Of a DNA stretch of 15,965 nt, positions 1 to 7,512 are shown piece after piece. The notes beneath the pieces were generated by a model. It saw nothing but the letters and a program-made list of their open reading frames with translations. It was not told the origin of the DNA and did not search any database. The position numbers and the translations under genes are program-made. The stretch is taken from positions 1 through 15,965 of the forward strand of contig JAPUIL010000765.1 of NCBI GenBank assembly GCA_027297085.1, in the 5' to 3' direction. Each line of letters starts with the position of its first letter. The stretch's first letter is position 1. The stretch is from Verrucomicrobiota bacterium. GTDB lineage: Bacteria > Verrucomicrobiota > Verrucomicrobiia > Opitutales > UBA2995.

Positions 1-135
1 CAGATTTCTAAGCCTTGACAAAGGTGCTTTCACAATTCCAGTCAACATTTCTCTGAATGTCTCCGGATGAGCAATCTCACCGCCCAGGAAATATTTTTTA
101 GATAGATTTTCGACCTTAATCGCCGTGTTACTCAT
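1..135 (-). CDS. Polysaccharide ABC transporter ATP-binding protein (Wzt/KpsT-like), N-terminal part only
   Basis: An ATG at 133-135 opens a frame that stays open to the window edge, giving 45 codons. The translation begins MSNTAIKVENLSKKYFLGG, the usual opening beta-strand of an ABC ATPase ('I.V.NLSK.Y') in the polysaccharide-export branch. The following residues (HPETFREMLTG...APLSRLRNL) resemble the region that precedes the Walker A motif in Wzt proteins. Walker A and everything after it lie outside the window, so ATP binding itself cannot be seen. The gene starts 26 bp after the stop of the Wzm-like permease at 162-1031, and the two would form the inner-membrane exporter. An AGGGCG stretch shortly upstream may serve as ribosome binding site. 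Whether it carries the extra C-terminal glycan-binding domain of some Wzt proteins cannot be told. Confidence 0.82.
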   Translation of the reverse strand, partial: MSNTAIKVENLSKKYFLGGEIAHPETFREMLTGIVKAPLSRLRNL

Positions 136-161
136 TAAATATCGCCCTAGCTGTCCATTAT

Positions 162-1031
162 CTAGATAACGTCCGAAAAACGACGTTCGACTTTAGTAAA
201 ATAGGCGATGCCGATAACAAAAATGGACAATGATAGAATTGTGGAACCGCCTAAAGCAGTCCAATCGAAACTCTTTCCAAGAAAAGCCGCACGGAAACCA
301 TCAATATAACCCGTCATCGGATTTAGTAGTAGTAACCAGCGCCATTTTTCCGGGATAAACCCCACACCATACACTACCGGTGAAAGAAACATCCAGATCT
401 GGATAAGAAAAGGGACGACAAAACGGAAATCTCTATATGAAACCGTAAGTGCAGATAATAATGAACCTACACCAAGGGCAGTCAGCATGACACCCAACAG
501 CAATAATGGCGCCATTAGTAGGTTGCTGGTCCATACAACATCAAAGTGGATCATTAATAAAAAAAGAATGACTGTTGAAAATAGAAAATCAACTAAACCA
601 CCACCAATAGATGCCATCGGGATAATCAATCGAGGAAAATATATCTTGCTGACGAGATTCGACGAACCTACTAATGAATTCCCGGAGGTAGATAGAGCAT
701 TGGCAAAAAATGTCCATGGTAACAATGCAGCGTAGACGAAAATAGCGTACGGGTAACCTTCGGAAGGGATCTTTGCTAGTCGTCCAAAAATTATAGTGAA
801 AATAAGCATAGTCGTCAGAGGTTGTATAATCGCCCAGGTAACACCCAAAACCGTCTGCTTATATCTGACTTTGATATCTCGTAGGGCAAGTACCAGTAAA
901 AGTTCTCTATAGGCCCATAGCTCCTTAAAGTCTGGCATATGCCAACCTTTTTGAGGCATAACACGAGTCACATGTTCATGGCTAAATAATTCCTGAACAA
1001 TAGTGTCTTTCTCGCGGTCTTTCGGGGTCAT
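162..1031 (-). CDS. Polysaccharide ABC-2 type transporter permease (Wzm/KpsM/TagG-like)
   Basis: This 289-residue protein is the integral inner-membrane half of an ABC exporter that moves finished lipid-linked polysaccharide to the periplasmic face. A cytoplasmic N-terminal segment of about 40 residues leads into the family signature RDIKVRYKQTVLG (51-63). Hydrophobic segments follow near 63-83, 95-112, 136-162, 171-197, 205-224 and 262-278, which fits a six-span topology. The LNPMTGYIDGFR motif (236-247) is typical of ABC2_membrane polysaccharide exporters. Length is normal for the family. The ATG at 1029-1031 starts 11 bp after the end of an epimerase remnant, and the stop is followed 26 bp later by the Wzt-like ATPase, as expected for an exporter pair. 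Family assignment is secure; whether the substrate is O-antigen or capsule is not visible. Confidence 0.93.
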   Translation of the reverse strand: MTPKDREKDTIVQELFSHEHVTRVMPQKGWHMPDFKELWAYRELLLVLALRDIKVRYKQTVLGVTWAIIQPLTTMLIFTIIFGRLAKIPSEGYPYAIFVYAALLPWTFFANALSTSGNSLVGSSNLVSKIYFPRLIIPMASIGGGLVDFLFSTVILFLLMIHFDVVWTSNLLMAPLLLLGVMLTALGVGSLLSALTVSYRDFRFVVPFLIQIWMFLSPVVYGVGFIPEKWRWLLLLNPMTGYIDGFRAAFLGKSFDWTALGGSTILSLSIFVIGIAYFTKVERRFSDVI

Positions 1032-1042
1032 TCTTGTTTCAA

Positions 1043-1362
1043 TCAGGAAAAACGAGCCTTGTTGTTACTTACCCAAGCGGTCAAGTCCTGTGCTCCGTTG
1101 TAAACAGAGATCTCCGGTTCCCACGCCATCAGGTTTTTGGCATTACTGATGCTGCAAACAATCACCGGCTGATCACCTGGCGCCAGTCAACCCGACAAAG
1201 TAAGATTTTTGAACCGATGCTTCCTCTGAAAAAGAAAAGTATCTCCCTTAGTGACATCGTAATACCCAGCCCACCATCAATGTTAGTGGTATGCCCATTC
1301 ACTACATCTTTACTATTGACTGCTGCCTCATAGCAACGGGCAAGATCCCAAGCATGTAATTC
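1043..1362 (-). pseudogene. C-terminal remnant of an NAD-dependent sugar-nucleotide epimerase/dehydratase, frameshifted
   Basis: Directly after the TGA of the upstream GT2 gene, in the same frame, the sequence reads ELHAWDLARCYEAAV and then NGHTTNIDGGLGITMSLREI. This matches the C-terminal substrate-binding part of extended SDR epimerases ('.LHAWDLARAYE.A', 'FNIGGG..NT.SL.EL'). The frame then fails near 1179. Restoring one C in the GCGCC run gives DWRPGDQPVIVCSISNAK and then WEPEISVYNGAQDLTAWV, ending at TGA 1043-1045. The order 'DWRPGDQ..YVSDI.KA...LGW.P..S...G' is characteristic of this superfamily and especially of CDP-paratose/tyvelose 2-epimerase-like members. About 105 residues remain, where an intact enzyme has about 330 or more. 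The Rossmann fold, the GxxGxxG motif and the catalytic YxxxK are absent, so it cannot be active. No ORF over 70 codons exposes it, so it is easily missed. The exact sugar specificity is inference. Confidence 0.8.
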
Positions 1363-2445
1363 TCAATCCTCACGCGCACTCGAATATAATTGGTTGTTTC
1401 GTAAATACTGAATCCTGTTAAATGGATCTTGCCTCGTTAGTTCCTCATATAAGCGCATTGTGCTTGCACTGGCACCCAATCTTTTTTCGCGCTGTGCTTC
1501 ATGCCAAAGATGGATCAACGGGAGATAGCCATAAGGATAGACCTTCTTGGTTTGTGCTCGTTCCCAGAACTCATTATCCTCACCGCCCCAGCCAATAAAG
1601 CGCTCATCAAACCCACCAATATCGAAGTAGGCTTGTCGGCCGGCACCAAAACTGCCACCCGCCTCGAGATTTTGTACAATCGCATCGAACTCGGGTTTCT
1701 TGCTGAAATCTCCAGTCTCCGCGAAAGCCTTGCTGCATCCATTACTCAAATAGAAAATAAATCGCTTAATATTTATAAAATCGAATCCCCGCTGATAGTA
1801 ATGAAATAAATCTTTCGCATAAATAGCGGGAACCAACATGTCATTATCATGGAAAATCAGAAACGGCGACCTGGCGACCTTCGAGCCCACGTTAAACGCC
1901 CAGGAGCGGGAGTAACACATCTCTTTTACAGGCAATGGGGTATAAATATATCGAACCCAATCCGGCAAGTGCTCTTTTATGATTTCATTGTTATCCTGCT
2001 CAACCACTATACACTCGATGTGACATCCCGTTTGTCCTCCGATGGATTTCAGCATCGCCAACAGTATCGGTAGCCGTTCCGAGCCGCGGTGACCAATGAT
2101 GAAACTCACATCGGGTTTTTCCGCGCTCAATAATTTTGTTCGTTCTTTCGAAAAGACTGGGAAATCCCTAGTTGCACGGCGGAACAACCAGCGACCGAAC
2201 ATTGGAAAGATTTTTGGCAGATAAAGATCTGATGTCCATTGCCAATTACATCTAACACCTTTACCATTTACTGACGACATCAATTGCTCTTTGCGATTCC
2301 TTATTCCTATCCATGAATGGGGGATATTGTTGTTATAGTTATACAATAGCTTTGAAATATAGAGTGGTAGATCGAACAATAATGCTCCAACATGTTGTTT
2401 CAATGTAAAGCCTTTACTCATATTCACAGCCAATAGAACTACCAC
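1363..2445 (-). CDS. Glycosyltransferase family 2 with galactosyltransferase-type C-terminal motif
   Basis: This 360-residue cytoplasmic glycosyltransferase is predicted to add a sugar from a nucleotide donor to the growing polysaccharide. An N-terminal extension of about 110 residues precedes the GT-A fold, which starts at DVSFIIGHRGSERLP (112-126). IECIVVEQD (143-151) and the acidic metal-site motif HDND (199-202) follow. GGFDERFIGWGGEDNEF (277-293) is the Glyco_transf_7C signature also seen in chondroitin synthase-type enzymes. The start is uncertain. The longest frame uses GTG at 2445, while an ATG at 2421 (codon 9) is equally plausible, and neither has a clear Shine-Dalgarno. It lies 28 bp after the FkbM methyltransferase. 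The stop codon abuts an epimerase remnant in the same frame, so the last residues of this protein may be the product of a recombination junction. Confidence 0.85.
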   Translation of the reverse strand: MVVLLAVNMSKGFTLKQHVGALLFDLPLYISKLLYNYNNNIPHSWIGIRNRKEQLMSSVNGKGVRCNWQWTSDLYLPKIFPMFGRWLFRRATRDFPVFSKERTKLLSAEKPDVSFIIGHRGSERLPILLAMLKSIGGQTGCHIECIVVEQDNNEIIKEHLPDWVRYIYTPLPVKEMCYSRSWAFNVGSKVARSPFLIFHDNDMLVPAIYAKDLFHYYQRGFDFINIKRFIFYLSNGCSKAFAETGDFSKKPEFDAIVQNLEAGGSFGAGRQAYFDIGGFDERFIGWGGEDNEFWERAQTKKVYPYGYLPLIHLWHEAQREKRLGASASTMRLYEELTRQDPFNRIQYLRNNQLYSSARED

Positions 2446-2473
2446 TCATCATCATATTCTTGGAGCCTTTTAA

Positions 2474-3265
2474 CTAAATAATCACTGCCATATCATCGAG
2501 TGCTGAATCAGCTTCTCGGACGAAATAACCATAACTCTCTAAACGATCTCTAACTTCAAGATGGTCGGCGGATGTCATGTGCGCAGTTTCAAAATGTAGG
2601 ATCGAGGGTTTTACCTGCTCAAATGGAAACCATTCGAGCAGCTGGGCATCCATGCCCTCAGCATCGATCTGCAGGACATCGATCTTGCTGATCTTGAATG
2701 TTTTGAGTAGGTCGCCGAAAGAAATTGTTTCAACTGTCTGGCTTTGTATGTGCGCTGACAGTCCTTCTACGATTTCCTCGTGTTTCAAGACATGGTCAAC
2801 ACTGAAGCTTGCAAGCTGCTCGGTCCAATCCGGTAGTCCATCGATACCTCTTGGTATGTAGAAAATATCACGGGAACCCGAGACTTCATCTATCGCCATG
2901 TTGAGTAGTTTAAAGTTAGAAAAAGCTGCATAGCTGCCACACAGCTGCTCAAACGCAGAGACTTGGGGTTCGAGTAAAATTCCATGACAGCGGTGATTTT
3001 GAACGAATCTACTGATTGGATCATTCGATAATCCGTCAAACGCACCCACGCTTATGAATAGAAAATGCTGACTTCGCGCGTATTGAAACTCAAGCAGATC
3101 TTCAAATCCAAGGTTCAGGGCTTCTCCCTCGGACTTAATGAGAAATGGCCAGCGACGCTCAAGACGCATACCGCGCAATTTAGTAATTGTCGCCAGTGCA
3201 CGCTTAGATGGAATGCGTCCTGTTAACAGCAGGTTTTGCATGAACCGTAAGATATTTTTTGTCAC
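2474..3265 (-). CDS. FkbM-family SAM-dependent methyltransferase
   Basis: This is a predicted O-methyltransferase acting on a sugar hydroxyl of the polysaccharide or its precursor. From the GTG at 3265 it has 263 residues. The SAM-binding region reads FLFISVGAFDGLSNDP (68-83) and GILLEPQ (95-101), matching the FkbM pattern 'VGA.DG..SDP' and 'G.LVEP'. IDVLQIDAEGMDAQLL (195-210) is the second conserved block ('D.L.IDVEG.D..VL'). The reading frame extends upstream to a GTG at 3292. I prefer GTG 3265 because it forms a 4-bp GTGA overlap with the stop of the upstream (interrupted) frame, the same coupling seen at 3732-3735 and 11321-11324. The downstream GT2 follows after 28 bp. The family call is strong; the target hydroxyl is unknown. 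Confidence 0.87.
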   Translation of the reverse strand: MTKNILRFMQNLLLTGRIPSKRALATITKLRGMRLERRWPFLIKSEGEALNLGFEDLLEFQYARSQHFLFISVGAFDGLSNDPISRFVQNHRCHGILLEPQVSAFEQLCGSYAAFSNFKLLNMAIDEVSGSRDIFYIPRGIDGLPDWTEQLASFSVDHVLKHEEIVEGLSAHIQSQTVETISFGDLLKTFKISKIDVLQIDAEGMDAQLLEWFPFEQVKPSILHFETAHMTSADHLEVRDRLESYGYFVREADSALDDMAVII

Positions 3266-3735
3266 TGAATAGCAACCGTACCTGAGACGCACTCTCTAAG
3301 TTTTATGCAGACATTCTCACTAGGACTCAACTCGTCAGCGTGAAAATCAACAGAGTCGAACCAACACTCTGAAGGCGGCCACCCTTTATCGATAGTGATC
3401 TCGATAAAACGTTCGGCATATCCACATCACTCATTTATCTGCGTTTCATCTTGATAAATGAAAAATAAACACTTAACTTTACTGTAAACTGCCGCCAGCG
3501 CGTCCAACGCACCTCTGTTTCGCGCCGCTACGTCAAACTCCATCATATTATTAATTTCTTTATGCTTCGGCTTACCAGACCCGCAACCAAGATAAGGTTC
3601 CATAAAGACTATACACAGATTATTAAAGAAAGCGCTTTCCGTCATGAGTGCCTTCGGCACATAACACTTCGGGGAACCGGGTAAAATGTATTTATTGAAC
3701 GCAAGAGAATTGCCCCAGCTGTCCTTTGCCGTCAC
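3262..3735 (-). pseudogene. Small protein interrupted by one in-frame TGA; possible SGNH-hydrolase-like C-terminal part
   Basis: A GTG at 3733-3735 overlaps the stop of the upstream GT4 by four bases (GTGA) and opens a 102-codon frame ending at TGA 3427-3429. Beyond that TGA the same frame stays open for 54 further codons (CGYAERFIEITIDKGW, then SECWFDSVDFHADELS) to TGA 3262-3264. That second stop overlaps the likely GTG start of the FkbM gene. Both ends therefore fit neighbours as if the original product were 157 codons. I do not recognise the protein with certainty. Residues 60-102 (helical, then VKCLFFIYQDETQIN) plus VDFHADELSPSENVCIKL resemble the end of SGNH/GDSL hydrolases, where a DxxH-type block precedes a terminal helix. 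That comparison is tentative, and the protein would be short for that family. It may be a nonsense mutant, a sequencing error, or a real 102-residue protein ending at 3427. Confidence 0.5.
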
Positions 3736-4859
3736 TCTTCGAGGACTTCGTTGTATATCTCCATTGTCATGGCTGCGTTTTTTTCCCAGCCAAACTTTTT
3801 CACATGATCCAATCCCTTTTTTATCTGTGCTTGCCGTAGACCCGCATTTTCCAATAAGGCTTCAACCGCCTCTGCCAATCCGACTACGTTATCTGGAGGC
3901 ACCATCAATCCCGCTTCTCCCACCACTTCCGGCAAGGAAGCCACACTTGACGTGACCACGGGAGTTCCACTGGCCATAGCTTCCACTGGAGGCAATCCAA
4001 AACCTTCGTACCAAGAAGGGAACAGCAGACAATCCACGGCGTTGTAAAGTTGGGGCATTCTATCTGATGGTAGGTTTTCTAGATACGTCACTTGATGCTG
4101 AAACGAACTGCTGGCAATCGCCAGATCCCACTCCGCACTACTACGTCCTAACCGAACAAGCCATATGGTGCTGCCATACTTGCGTTGCAAAAGCTCCATT
4201 GCTCTTATACTGCCAGCCTGATTCTTGTAGAACTGCTGGCCGGTGATTAACACTAACTTGACGTTCTCCTGCGGTAAACCCAAAGTGATTCGGCATTCCC
4301 TCTTTTTAAACACCGGGACAGGTCGAAAACTGGAATTAATTCCCAAATACACTACTGTGATTAACTCTGGTTCGCATCCACAGTGTTTCACAAGGTCATT
4401 TTTAGTGCTTTCACTGTTAGCAATAATGCGTCGGGCTTTCTTATAGTAGCGAGCGGTCCACTCACTCAACCATCGCCTTCGGCCGAGATCCACTCCACAT
4501 ATTTTCCCCATACCACCTAGTATGGGAATCACATCATGTACTGTGAGTACCGTTTTCTTTGGATCTAGAACCTGAAGTAAGTGCGCGTACCCATGATCAA
4601 GAATATGATTGAGCGTGCCGCGCGCCCGCCTTGCTTGAACGGGATAGGCGAGGTAGCGATTTACGCGCATACGACAATTACCAAATTCTGGAAGCCGCCT
4701 TGCTAGGCTGGACATACGTGGTCGAAATTCGTCAATTTCGATACAGTTCTGGTCCAGACGGCGCAGGTTGACCTTAAGATTATCTGCATATACCTCCATA
4801 CTATTACGTTGCTCTTCCATGTAGCCACGAAATAGAACTAGCTTTCTTGGTCTGTTCAC
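3732..4859 (-). CDS. Glycosyltransferase family 4 (GT-B fold, retaining)
   Basis: This 375-residue retaining glycosyltransferase is predicted to transfer a hexose (mannosyl-type activities are common in this group) to the lipid-linked oligosaccharide on the cytoplasmic side of the membrane. The N-terminal half has [10 protein letters not shown] (105-114) and [12 protein letters not shown] (145-156), typical of the mannosyltransferase-like GT4 group. The C-terminal donor-binding half has [20 protein letters not shown] (281-300), with the conserved E-x7-E pair at 285 and 293. Length is normal and all key motifs are intact. The start is GTG at 4857-4859, with an in-frame TGA upstream. That GTG again lies in a GTGA overlap with the end of a short open stretch reading FRMSESMSE, so an upstream gene may once have been coupled here. 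The stop overlaps the GTG of the next frame by four bases. Sugar specificity is unknown. Confidence 0.9.
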   Translation of the reverse strand: MNRPRKLVLFRGYMEEQRNSMEVYADNLKVNLRRLDQNCIEIDEFRPRMSSLARRLPEFGNCRMRVNRYLAYPVQARRARGTLNHILDHGYAHLLQVLDPKKTVLTVHDVIPILGGMGKICGVDLGRRRWLSEWTARYYKKARRIIANSESTKNDLVKHCGCEPELITVVYLGINSSFRPVPVFKKRECRITLGLPQENVKLVLITGQQFYKNQAGSIRAMELLQRKYGSTIWLVRLGRSSAEWDLAIASSSFQHQVTYLENLPSDRMPQLYNAVDCLLFPSWYEGFGLPPVEAMASGTPVVTSSVASLPEVVGEAGLMVPPDNVVGLAEAVEALLENAGLRQAQIKKGLDHVKKFGWEKNAAMTMEIYNEVLEE

Positions 4860-5175
4860 TCAGACATTGATTCCGACATTCTGAAATCTATAAGGTCTTT
4901 TCTTTCAGCGCGTTGGAAGAATGTACAACACAATCACTTGCACTGTTACACCTCTGCCGGCTTCTTCCGGGGAATAAAAAGTCCATCACGCCGGTTCGAG
5001 TAGCTCTTCGAGTCGTTTCGCTCTTCGGGCTCACGCTGCTCTGTTTGACTCTTGCCGGTATATCAGCACTCGGATATTCAAGATCCAGCAATTGATTCAG
5101 TGTATCGAGCAGAACCCATCGCGCTTGTAAGTACGAATGGCAACAGAACTAGATGCAGATTGTGATCTCACTACA
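4860..5175 (-). other. 316-bp stretch without a recognisable gene; possible remnant
   Basis: Between the broken acyltransferase gene and the GT4 gene I see no intact gene, RNA or terminator. On the minus strand one frame is open from 5148 to 4888 and reads ARWVLLDTLNQLLDLEYPS near its start, which looks protein-like, but the rest is low-complexity and basic. A second frame gives TEQREPEERNDSKS and then GLFIPRKKPAEV before a stop. After two stops it gives FFQRAERKDLIDFRMSESM, ending in a GTGA overlap with the GT4 start. These pieces could be the decayed end of a former gene or an insertion scar, but I recognise no family. The plus-strand 60-codon ORF here has no coding support. Confidence 0.4.
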
Positions 5176-5722
5176 TCAGTACCTTTTGGCAATCATACGC
5201 GCCGGTACACCGCCTACGAGTGCAAATTCAACATCGCGACTAAAGACCGCCCGGTATCGACGACTGCACCTTGCCCTATCTTGACGCCAGGTAAAATTAC
5301 GGCATTTGCGCCGACCCATACATCATCCTCGATCGCAACCGGAGCAGAAACACACCTCTGCTGATCAATTCGTTTGTCGATGGCTATATCATGATCATGA
5401 TCTGCAATGAAACATCCCGATGCCGGCAGGACGTGTTCCCCGATGGATATATTTTCCGGGTAATCGATTTCAACTCCCGTACACACTAAGGAGCAGCTAC
5501 CTATATGCAGACACGCACCATCTGCTACAACTTTCCGGTAAACATCCAGTTCCAGTTCTTCACGATATCAAGAGCCAGGCATCCGGATTGTTTAACCATG
5601 CATCGTGGCCCGATAGGAATCTTTTTTACAATTTCAACACCGCGCGTTGATACTAGAACCGTTCGCAGACGAGAACGTGCCATACGAAGCCGCTGTATCA
5701 AAGATTCAACAAGACTGATCAT
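5176..5722 (-). pseudogene. Hexapeptide-repeat (WbbJ/LbH-type) O-acyltransferase, broken by two single-base frameshifts
   Basis: The ATG at 5720-5722 overlaps the stop of the methyltransferase gene (ATGA). The frame reads MISLVESLIQRLRM... to GCLAL, then is lost near 5568. Adding one base there continues it as [14 protein letters not shown], then the hexapeptide-repeat part [27 protein letters not shown] and [21 protein letters not shown] second break occurs at the GGG run near 5250. One extra G restores GAVVDTGAVFSRDV and the family-typical ending [15 protein letters not shown] with TGA at 5176-5178. The corrected product would be 182 residues, the normal size of WbbJ-type sugar O-acetyltransferases. 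The ADHDH segment holds the expected catalytic histidine region. As written, only a 90-codon piece (5214-5486) could be called by itself. Either the gene is inactive or the sequence has two one-base errors. Confidence 0.85.
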
Positions 5723-6513
5723 ACCGTTTGAATTCCCGTCACCAGCAATTGATGCGAAAAACGTTTTCCTAGAACAGGCAAGCAGAGCAACAATCTGTCC
5801 AAGTTTCTCAGGGCTCCACCTGGCAAGATGCCATGAAGATATCTCAATTTCATATGACCTGATATCCACGGAGATTCGAAGTACGTAGTTTCAACTTGCG
5901 CAATGCCGGCTTGAATAAATATCTGACGAAGTTCTGTACCCTTGTAGGCAAAGAAATGTCCATCGCCATCTGCGGTAAACTGTCTGTGTTCCCAATTCTT
6001 CGGATCACCAAGCTCGATAAAGCTTGGCAATGAATTCATCAGATAATGCCAGTTAGGTGTTGTTACCACCAAGCGACCGCCGGGTTTGAGCAGTTTTTTC
6101 AAGACCGCTACCATTTCCGTCGGATAGACAAGATGCTCTACGATCTGGTTGGCGTAGACGAGGTCGAATTTCCCGCCGAGTTTCAATTCAAGAACATTGC
6201 CCTGTACGAAATCAATTTTCCCTTTCTCGTAACGAGAAGTGGCATAATCAAGAAACTCCTGACGAAGGTCAATTGCCATCACTCGATGACCAACTTCCGC
6301 CAGTTGCAATGCGAGGGTTGCCTGTGCACAACCGACATCCAGAATGTCGAGAACTTTGTCGGAAGGAGCAAAGGTTTTGTATTGTTCAAGCTGGTTGTGA
6401 TACTGGTTCCAGATCTGGATTGCAATAGCATCGTCCCAGATCTCCCGCATATCATGCGTATATAGTGCAATGATCTCTTCCGGCCATGATGGATCGAAAA
6501 CAGGAATCTTCAC
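5719..6513 (-). CDS. Class I SAM-dependent methyltransferase
   Basis: This 264-residue cytoplasmic methyltransferase is predicted to modify a sugar of the polysaccharide. The Rossmann-like SAM site is clear. Motif I is LDILDVGCAQATLAL (55-69), the acidic residue after strand 2 is in AIDLR (80-84), and VQGNVLEL (103-110) and FDLVYANQIVEHLVYP (116-131) follow. LLKPGGRLVVTTPN (141-154) is the classic post-motif III block of the Methyltransf_11/UbiG-like group. The protein is complete and full-length. It starts 6 bp after the stop of the upstream GT2, and its stop overlaps the ATG of the acyltransferase pseudogene, so translation is probably coupled. Its substrate and the atom methylated (O, N or C) cannot be read from sequence. 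Confidence 0.88.
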   Translation of the reverse strand: MKIPVFDPSWPEEIIALYTHDMREIWDDAIAIQIWNQYHNQLEQYKTFAPSDKVLDILDVGCAQATLALQLAEVGHRVMAIDLRQEFLDYATSRYEKGKIDFVQGNVLELKLGGKFDLVYANQIVEHLVYPTEMVAVLKKLLKPGGRLVVTTPNWHYLMNSLPSFIELGDPKNWEHRQFTADGDGHFFAYKGTELRQIFIQAGIAQVETTYFESPWISGHMKLRYLHGILPGGALRNLDRLLLCLPVLGKRFSHQLLVTGIQTV

Positions 6514-6519
6514 AACAAA

Positions 6520-7455
6520 TCAGAATGCTGTTTTTAGATAGCGAAACAGCGCCTTTATATGGAGGGGGTTATTTTTGAGTGACTCTCTAAAGTAGCCGTG
6601 AGCTCTATCTTTGTTTTCATAAGCAGTACAACTCCCCAGGAAATAAAAGAAATCTGCTCTCTTAAAACGTTTGTTATTTCTTGCTCGATGAACCCCAAGC
6701 GTCTCAACCTTTTTAAGCAGAGAGGTCTCATCTCCACCGTTATTGCGTCCTCGAGCACACTCCAGAATTAATACCGCGGTGCTTATCTGTAACGCTCTTT
6801 TGGTACTGCTAATGGAATCGGGAGACAGTTCCGCCACAATCAGAATTTCCTGCAATGCGGCATGTTCTCCGTGCTCCACTAACCTTGTCCACAAATCCAG
6901 GTCTTGCGCGACGTGGAACTGCGAACGATATCCGCCCGCCTTTTCATAGACACGACGTCGAAACATAGTGGCTCCATGACTGGATGGTCCACGTATCTCT
7001 GCCAGAGTGTGTCGCCCTAACCCTTCCCTTGCCTCATCTTCAGACTGCATCACCTCATGAACACATTCGCCTTGAGGATCAACAAAGCGCGTACCGCACG
7101 AAACAAGTACGACTTCGGGATGACTGACCAGAAAATCGACTTCTTTTTGCAGTCTTTCGGGCAGCGAGATATCACCTGCATCCTGCCGGGCAATAAACTC
7201 GCCCCGGGCTTCTTTACATCCCCGAATCAAGGAACGAGTCAGCCCCCGGTTCGTCTGGTCTATGATTGTCAGCCGATTATCTTTTTCTGCGTATCGCCGC
7301 AGGATCGACGGGGTCTCATCTGTCGAACCATCATTGACTACTATAAACTCAACGTCTACGCCTTCCTGACTGAGGATACTGTTCAGTGTATTCACAAGCC
7401 TGTCTGCTCCGTTATAGACAGACATGACAACGGATACCTGAGGTGGTGCGTTCAT
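6520..7455 (-). CDS. Glycosyltransferase family 2 with C-terminal helical repeat tail
   Basis: This 311-residue inverting glycosyltransferase has a GT-A domain at its N terminus: VSVVMSVYNGADRL (7-20) and FIVVNDGSTDETP (37-49). The metal/donor site is IARQDAGDISLPERL (88-102), in which the usual DADD reads DAGD, a variant I know from this subgroup. AQDLDLWTRL later in the domain is the usual acceptor-side acidic block. The C-terminal 70 residues (FFYFLGSCTAYENKDRAHGY, then NPLHIKALFRYL) look like TPR-type helices, as in several relatives. It begins at ATG 7453-7455, right after an IS3-like orfA fragment (7465-7512), and ends 6 bp before the methyltransferase. The insertion remnant did not damage the coding sequence, but it may have replaced the original upstream spacer. 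Confidence 0.88.
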   Translation of the reverse strand: MNAPPQVSVVMSVYNGADRLVNTLNSILSQEGVDVEFIVVNDGSTDETPSILRRYAEKDNRLTIIDQTNRGLTRSLIRGCKEARGEFIARQDAGDISLPERLQKEVDFLVSHPEVVLVSCGTRFVDPQGECVHEVMQSEDEAREGLGRHTLAEIRGPSSHGATMFRRRVYEKAGGYRSQFHVAQDLDLWTRLVEHGEHAALQEILIVAELSPDSISSTKRALQISTAVLILECARGRNNGGDETSLLKKVETLGVHRARNNKRFKRADFFYFLGSCTAYENKDRAHGYFRESLKNNPLHIKALFRYLKTAF

Positions 7456-7464
7456 TTTCTTAGA

Positions 7465-7512
7465 CTATCCAACTTTAATGATCTGTTCCTCGTTGAATCT
7501 TTCGCACTTCAT
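7465..7512 (-). mobile_element. Possible 5' fragment of an IS3-family transposase orfA
   Basis: An ATG at 7510-7512, preceded by a strong GAGAGGAG ribosome binding site, opens MKCERFNEEQIIKV and then hits TAG at 7465-7467. IS3-family OrfA proteins commonly begin 'MK+.RF.EEQII.VLKE', so this looks like the first 14-15 codons of such a gene, cut off before the helix-turn-helix. The preceding bases (about 7513-7560, including a CGGG-AAAT-CCCG hairpin at 7540-7551) may belong to the left end of the element. No right end, orfB or target duplication is seen. The fragment is short, so the family call rests on one motif and the ribosome binding site. Confidence 0.5.

Noticed and set aside
1034..1333. 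99-codon plus-strand ORF in the gap before wzm
   Set aside because: The opposite strand reads as a clear epimerase C terminus after one frameshift, so the plus-strand ORF is a shadow.
3427..3429. Selenocysteine (recoded TGA) in the interrupted frame
   Set aside because: Only a weak 5-bp hairpin is visible shortly downstream (ATCGA/TCGAT), no convincing SECIS loop, and no known selenoprotein motif around the codon; mutation or sequence error is simpler.
4913..5095. 60-codon plus-strand ORF with a hydrophobic stretch
   Set aside because: No ribosome binding site, no family resemblance, opposite to the direction of the operon; probably chance.
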